The position numbers and the translations under genes are program-made. Below the pieces are notes generated by a model. The model saw nothing but the letters and a program-made list of their open reading frames with translations. It did no database searches and was not told the origin of the DNA. Below, in pieces: positions 59,833 through 64,000 of a DNA stretch of 64,000 bases. Location of the stretch: the NCBI RefSeq assembly GCF_008923185.1, contig NZ_WBMT01000004.1:391823-455822 (forward strand), in the 5' to 3' direction. Positions within the stretch are counted from its first letter, which is position 1, and each line of letters opens with the position of its first letter. This DNA comes from Actinomadura rudentiformis. Its GTDB lineage: Bacteria; Actinomycetota; Actinomycetes; Streptosporangiales; Streptosporangiaceae.

Positions 59833-61245
59833 CTATTGGGCCAAGGGGGCGTCGCCGTTGTGGGCTACTTCCCGCAGGACGGATCGTACGAGCTCGGCGT
59901 AGCGGTGAACGTTCTGCCTGGCAACTGTCGTATCGGGGTGGACGGCGGTGAAGGTGGTGCGGTGCCAGTCCCGGTTGATCCAAATGAAGACCTCGTCGAA
60001 TTCGCTGTGCCCGGCGATCACCTGGAAGCGGGCCGCCTCGAAGTCCTTCGAGGCGGGGGCGCGGCGGAGGTCGATGTAGGAGGTCATCGGCACCACTGAA
60101 CGGGGGTCGCTCAGCAGATTCATCTTCTCGGCGAGTATCTGGGCGATCCAGTGAAACGGGATGTCGTTCAGCTTGGCGGCCCTGAGAATCGCCAGCTGAG
60201 CCTTCGGCAGGAGGTCACCGAAGCGACGATGTCCCGCGACAGGGAACTGCACCGGGACGAGATTGGTGAACCACCCCTGGGCGACCAGCCATCGGGGTTC
60301 GGTGCGGGTGTGGAGGGTCATCAGCCCGCGGTAGTCGTCCTCACCGGCGAGCCGCTGGTTCGCGATGCCGAGAGTGGCGAGGAGGCCGCCGGAGAACCTC
60401 GCGCCGGCACGCAGGCAAGCGGCGTTGAACGCGTCGGCCTCAGCTGCGTCGAACAACTCCATCGTGTACGACACGCCCGGGGCTCGCCCTCCCGGTGGAA
60501 GTCCCAGGTCGAGAGGGAAGCCCGGAGGGGTACCGCCGCACGCCTGCGCGAACTTCAGCCACGTTCCCACGGCGGACGAGTCGCTGGAGATCTCGGAGGC
60601 CCGTGCCACCTCCGACGCGCAGTAGTCGACGTAGCTGCCGACCTCAGGAAGGCCGGCGCTCGTTCCGGCGAGCTCGGCCTCGTACAGATCGCGCACCTCG
60701 CGGAAGATCTGGATCAAGGAATAGCCGTCGGTGTGCGTGTGGTCGACGGCGAACAACATGGTGGCCGAGTCCGCTCGTTCGATCCCCGCCACGACGAAGG
60801 GCGGCCAGGTCAGGGGGTCGATGCGCGAGTCGAACTGCTCCTGCAGGCGGTCCCGGATGTCGGCGCCGGCGTCGAAGGTGCCCAGGACCGCCGGGCGGAG
60901 GCTGAAGTCCGCAGGACGGATGGCGTATCGCTGCGGCCGCCCGTCGTCCAACTGGAACCAGGTGAGCAGGGTCGGATGTCTGCGTACCCAGCTCTCCAGT
61001 GCTGCCGCCATGGCCGTGGCGTCCAGACGTCCAGGCAGATCGAATACGGCCGTCAGCCAAGAGGAGGGCCTTACTCCGCCTGCCATGTTGGCCTGGTGCC
61101 AGCCGATGTGGAACTTCTGGGAGTACGAGGGCGGCGAGGGGTCCAGTGAGGCGGCCGCCACCATGGCCGCCGCGTCCGCACCGGCCGTCCACTCGACGAG
61201 GCGGCCTGGTCGGGGCGTGAAGTCGTCCATCGAGCTCAGGCGCAC
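59833..61245 (-). CDS. Condensation-domain (PapA/NRPS-C-like) acyltransferase
   Basis: 470 residues. The catalytic site is LFAVDHTHTDGYSLIQIFRE: the active His is in DHTHTDG (an HxxxDG form of HHxxxDG). The second half contains GWFTNLVPVQF, corresponding to the usual DFG-like latch region. Such stand-alone C domains (PapA-type) transfer acyl groups from carrier proteins to alcohols or amines. GTG 61245 follows GAAGG; ATG 61230 is the alternative. Divergent from the ACP-ketosynthase pair, which is the likely acyl source. Confidence 0.88.
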   Translation of the reverse strand: MRLSSMDDFTPRPGRLVEWTAGADAAAMVAAASLDPSPPSYSQKFHIGWHQANMAGGVRPSSWLTAVFDLPGRLDATAMAAALESWVRRHPTLLTWFQLDDGRPQRYAIRPADFSLRPAVLGTFDAGADIRDRLQEQFDSRIDPLTWPPFVVAGIERADSATMLFAVDHTHTDGYSLIQIFREVRDLYEAELAGTSAGLPEVGSYVDYCASEVARASEISSDSSAVGTWLKFAQACGGTPPGFPLDLGLPPGGRAPGVSYTMELFDAAEADAFNAACLRAGARFSGGLLATLGIANQRLAGEDDYRGLMTLHTRTEPRWLVAQGWFTNLVPVQFPVAGHRRFGDLLPKAQLAILRAAKLNDIPFHWIAQILAEKMNLLSDPRSVVPMTSYIDLRRAPASKDFEAARFQVIAGHSEFDEVFIWINRDWHRTTFTAVHPDTTVARQNVHRYAELVRSVLREVAHNGDAPLAQ

Positions 61246-61302
61246 TGCACGGCCTTCATGGGATCACGTTCCTCGAGGTTCCTTCGCGTGCGCCTGACCG
61301 AG

Positions 61303-61331
61303 TGATCGTGGTTGTTGCGTCGCCACGATCA
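61303..61331. promoter_or_regulatory. Palindrome in the condensation/ACP divergent promoter region
   Basis: TGATCGTGG (61303-61311) and CCACGATCA (61323-61331) are exact inverted repeats of 9 bp separated by 11 bases, between the divergent genes. This could be an operator or a leader hairpin. Confidence 0.5.
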
Positions 61332-61426
61332 GCCTGTGAAACTATACGCAATCATCCTGACACTCATAGTGACTGCATTGGGATTCTCGCCCTGTCGCAG
61401 CAGTTCAAACAATCGCGGAGGAAGGC

Positions 61427-61678
61427 GTGTTCGCCGAGCTGAAGACATTGCTCGTTCAGAACCTGAAGCTGGATGAGCGCATGGTCATGCCGGAGTCACT
61501 GCTGGAGGACGCGGGCATCGACTCCCTCGCCCTGGTCGAGCTCGGCCTGCTGGTCGAGCAGCACCTCGGGATCACGTTCACCGAGGAGGAACTCGTCAGG
61601 ACCGCGTCCCTGACGGTCGGGCAGTTCTCCGATCTCCTCGCGGCACGGCGTCAGAAGCTGCAGGAAGTCACGCCTTGA
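61427..61678 (+). CDS. Acyl carrier protein
   Basis: 83 residues, helical, with the phosphopantetheine attachment motif GIDSLALVELG (Ser around residue 33). GTG 61427 follows GGAGGAAGG. Its stop overlaps the TTG start of the ketosynthase gene by four bases, so the two are made together. The neighbouring condensation-type enzyme is the probable user of the loaded carrier. Confidence 0.93.
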   Translation: MFAELKTLLVQNLKLDERMVMPESLLEDAGIDSLALVELGLLVEQHLGITFTEEELVRTASLTVGQFSDLLAARRQKLQEVTP

Positions 61679-62895
61679 GCCGTTCCCGGGCCGCCATCAC
61701 CGGCGTTGGCCTGCTCACTCCCGCCGGGATCGGCACCAAGGCCAGCTGGGAGACCGTCCGCAACGGCACCAAGACCATGGCGGCGGTCGACCCGTCGCTC
61801 TGGCAGATTCCCGCTGCACTCAGCTGCCGGGTCCCAGGCTTCGACGGCGAGGCCTTCCTCGACCCCGTACTGGCGCGGAGGACGGATCGGTTCACCCAGT
61901 TCGCCCTGGTGGCGGCGCGGGAAGCGGTGGCCGACGCGGGACTCGATCCAGCGGACTGGGACGGCGCCCGGGTCGGTGTCGTCCTCGGCAACACTGCCGG
62001 TGGCATGGAGACCGTCGAGGAACAATGCTCCATCCTCGAGAAGGAGGGTGCCCGTTATGTCTCCCCGCTCCTCCTGCCCAAGATGCTTCCGAACATGGTC
62101 GCCGGCCAGCTCTCGACCCTCCTCGGCGCCACCGGACCCGGCATGGTCGTCGCCACAGCCTGCTCTTCCGGGACCACGGCCATCGGCGTGGCCCGCGACC
62201 TCCTGGCCGCGGACCGCTACGACATCGTCCTGACGGGAGCCACGGAGGCACTCGTCACCCCGGCCATCATCGCGGGGTTCGCGCGGCTGGGTGCCCTCTC
62301 TCATCGAGACCACGATCCGGCCGGATCATCCCGTCCGTTCGACAGGGGCCGTGACGGCTTCGTCTGCGCGGAAGGCGCAGGTGTGCTCGTGCTGGAACGC
62401 GAAGCCGACGCACGGGCACGGGGTGTCACGCCTCATGCGTTCGTGACGGGATTCGGTGCCAGCTCGGACGCCCACCATGTCACCCGTCCCCACCCCGACG
62501 GGCAGGGCACGCAAGCCGCCATCAACGCAGCCCTCCGCGACGCGGACGCGATCCCGGAAGACATCGGCTACGTCAACGCCCACGGCACCTCCACCCCGGT
62601 CAACGACCGCCTCGAAGCCGCGCTGCTGGCCAAGAACCTGCCGCACGGTCCGCCGATCAGCTCCACCAAGGGAGTCACCGGCCACCTCCTCGGGGCGGCC
62701 GGAGCGATAGAGGCAGCCTTCACGGCGCTGGCCCTGCGGGAGCAGGTCGTTCCTCCCAACGTCAACCTCACCGACCCAGAGCCGGCGGACCTCAAGCTCC
62801 CCACCTTCCCCGAACGACACTCGTTCGACCTGGCCCTGAGCCTCTCGGCAGCGTTCGGCGGCCAGAACGCCGTACTCGCCATCGCCCGCCACTGA
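61675..62895 (+). CDS. Beta-ketoacyl-ACP synthase (FabF/KAS-II-like)
   Basis: 406 residues. Catalytic Cys in VVATACSSGTTAIG, His residues in VNAHGTSTPVND and STKGVTGHLLGAAGA complete the C-H-H triad of elongating ketosynthases. It starts at TTG 61675 inside the ACP stop. A KAS of this type with its own ACP is commonly found in aryl-polyene, polyketide-like or fatty-acid-derived pathways rather than in core fatty acid synthesis. The product is unknown. Confidence 0.92.
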   Translation: MSRSRAAITGVGLLTPAGIGTKASWETVRNGTKTMAAVDPSLWQIPAALSCRVPGFDGEAFLDPVLARRTDRFTQFALVAAREAVADAGLDPADWDGARVGVVLGNTAGGMETVEEQCSILEKEGARYVSPLLLPKMLPNMVAGQLSTLLGATGPGMVVATACSSGTTAIGVARDLLAADRYDIVLTGATEALVTPAIIAGFARLGALSHRDHDPAGSSRPFDRGRDGFVCAEGAGVLVLEREADARARGVTPHAFVTGFGASSDAHHVTRPHPDGQGTQAAINAALRDADAIPEDIGYVNAHGTSTPVNDRLEAALLAKNLPHGPPISSTKGVTGHLLGAAGAIEAAFTALALREQVVPPNVNLTDPEPADLKLPTFPERHSFDLALSLSAAFGGQNAVLAIARH

Positions 62896-62914
62896 AGCAG
62901 CCCTCCGCCGCAGT

Positions 62915-62985
62915 TGGAGTTGCGGCTGCCGTTGCCGGCGCAGTTGTAGTTGCCAGCGCAGTAGCCGTTGCAGTGGCAGCGCGGC
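62915..62985 (+). repeat. Short GC/GTT-rich degenerate repeat
   Basis: GCAGTTGGAGTTGC, GCAGTTGTAGTTGC and GCAGTAGCCGTTGC recur within about 70 bases after the ketosynthase stop. Non-coding in appearance. Confidence 0.5.
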
Positions 62986-63050
62986 AAAGAGCACGCCGAT
63001 AGCCGTGAAGTCCCGCCTCGATGGAGCGTGAGGAGGCTCTGACCTCTCAC

Positions 63051-63293
63051 CTACGGAGGAGGGACAGGTGGATGGAAGCGCCAGTCCATGAGGATGACGT
63101 AGGTGAGGTCGCCTGTGTCGAACACCGCGTAGGGACGGCCGAGCAGGTGCGCAGCTCGGTCTCCGAGCTGCTTGAACAAGCCGCGTTCCTCGTGCGTGTG
63201 AAGACGGGCAACGACACGGCCCTCTCTGCGGAGCTGTTCGGCATATGCCTTGATGATGTCCGCGAAGTCATCGAAGAAGAGGTCACTGTCCAT
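63051..63293 (-). CDS. Small conserved soluble protein
   Basis: 80 residues from ATG 63293. The sequence MDSDLFFDDFADIIKAYAEQ, then LRREGRVVARLHTHEERGLF, and PYAVFDTGDLTYVILMDWRF is regular and well-formed, but no family was recognised. The ribosome-binding site is weak. Confidence 0.55.
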   Translation of the reverse strand: MDSDLFFDDFADIIKAYAEQLRREGRVVARLHTHEERGLFKQLGDRAAHLLGRPYAVFDTGDLTYVILMDWRFHPPVPPP

Positions 63294-63671
63294 CGAGCAG
63301 GTTCCAGGGCACGGCAGCAGTACCAAAGAGAAGTGTGCCCGGTGGAGCCCCAGTCGTACCCAAACCCACGCCACATTGCCTGCGGCCTGGGGAGTATCGA
63401 GGGGCAGACACCGCACGCACGCATGCCGACCGGAGCCCCGTCGTCTCCTAGCTGATCAGCGACAGGGACAACCGACCTTCGCGTGACTGCACGTCGGCCA
63501 GCTCGTGTCTCGAATTCGCGCAGTGGGCCAGCTGGCTTCGAGACACGCCTTAGCTGGTCGCGAAGCCAAGCGCTCCGCCACCGCTCGGCCACCGCTGCGA
63601 CAATGCAGTGGAGGCCAGTCCCCCGACCAGACGGCCGTCCACGTCTGGCCAGCTCACGGCATCCCTTGTAT
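63294..63671. other. Region without a confident gene
   Basis: About 378 bases between the small gene and the IS3 fragment. It holds the inverted repeat CGTGTCTCGAA (63504-63514) / TTCGAGACACG (63537-63547), 11 bp with 22 bases between. Confidence 0.5.
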
Positions 63672-63854
63672 CCCGACAAGAAGTCCTTCGCCACCATCAA
63701 ACGGGAATTGCTCGACGCTGCCGTCTGGCCCAGCCGGGCCGCTGCCCGCACCACGATCTTCGATTACATCAAGAACTGGTACAACTTGCACCGGCTGCAC
63801 AGCAACCTCGGCTACCGCAGCCCCGTCAACTACGAGGCCACCCGCGCAGCCTGA
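63672..63854 (+). pseudogene. IS3-family transposase C-terminal fragment
   Basis: The frame reads SFATIKRELLDAAVWPSRAA, then RTTIFDYIKNWYNLHRLHSN, then LGYRSPVNYEATRAA, the end of an IS3 OrfB integrase (rve_3 region). The upstream catalytic DDE domain is absent and the normal ESFF start of this block is replaced (KKSF). Confidence 0.85.
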
Positions 63855-63874
63855 CCATCACACCGATGGTGTCG

Positions 63875-64000
63875 GGACTGTCTGAAAATCTGTGGGTGGC
63901 GTGGTGATCGCTGTTAGTTCAGGGTGATGCGGTCGCCGTAGTGCAGCGAAAGTGCGTTCAACGCGGCCTTCCATCCGCGGGTCGTGCCGGTCACGTTGGT
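63875..64000 (-). mobile_element. IS256-like element, left edge at the window boundary
   Basis: GGGACTGTCTGAAAATCTGTG at about 63875 looks like a terminal inverted repeat of an IS256-type element. The minus strand then reads TTRGWKAALNALSLHYGDRI TLN and a stop at 63914-63916, the C-terminus of a Mutator-type transposase that continues beyond the window. Confidence 0.6.
63914..64000 (-). CDS. IS256-family transposase, 3' end only
   Basis: Only the last 28 codons lie in the window (GWKAALNALSLHYGDRITLN then stop). The pattern agrees with the C-terminus of IS256-family transposases. The remainder continues past base 64000. Confidence 0.6.
   Translation of the reverse strand, partial: TNVTGTTRGWKAALNALSLHYGDRITLN

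Overview
This is 64 kb of GC-rich actinomycete DNA. The base composition, GTG/TTG starts, paired ECF sigma factors, many Sec/Tat-exported proteins and the family make-up all point to a filamentous actinomycete, perhaps of the Streptosporangiales type; that placement is inference. No rRNA or tRNA gene was seen. Much of the window is accessory: single genes on either strand, strong hairpins between convergent genes, several pseudogene fragments and transposon remnants.

Left part (1-16 kb): a truncated PucR-type regulator, an amino acid permease, an ECF sigma factor with its membrane partner, then a run of exported proteins (beta-propeller-like, lipase-like, erythromycin-esterase-like, cutinase, an orphan amino-acid-binding lipoprotein). 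At 16.4-16.9 kb the truncated ends of two unrelated genes meet. From 16.9 to 21.2 kb, four tightly packed minus-strand genes encode a YheO/DauR-like regulator, a D-threonine-aldolase-type enzyme, an ornithine-cyclodeaminase-family enzyme and a threonine-synthase-family enzyme. The set recalls beta-hydroxyaspartate metabolism. The regulator carries a striking hexapeptide-repeat tail.

Middle (21-33 kb): an STM4015-type protein, a BtrH-type protein, an ECF41 sigma factor divergent from its usual carboxymuconolactone-decarboxylase partner, PlsB, an MFS pump and small conserved proteins.

The largest coherent block is a complete L-rhamnose regulon (32.4-47.6 kb). It has a LacI-family regulator, a rhaTPQS ABC importer, mutarotase, isomerase, a bifunctional rhamnulose-1-phosphate aldolase/dehydrogenase, lutABC for oxidising the resulting L-lactate, and rhamnulokinase. 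Most steps are translationally coupled, and one junction carries a 14-codon mini-cistron made by duplication. The kinase gene lies between two OMEGA-type remnants. Upstream is a TnpB gene interrupted by a single in-frame TAG. Downstream is a short IscB-like (RRXRR) fragment preceded by a foldable RNA element.

Right part (47.6-64 kb): His-rich secreted peptide, two large repeat arrays (19-bp and about 25-bp units), an AraC relic, an XRE/MmyB regulator divergent from an MFS pump, an NlpC/P60 hydrolase, a DUF4239-type protein, a SigE-family sigma factor with its membrane partner, and an SMI1/KNR4 protein. A compact condensation-domain / ACP / ketosynthase locus at 59.8-62.9 kb looks like a minimal orphan biosynthetic unit. 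The window ends in IS3 and IS256-like transposase fragments.
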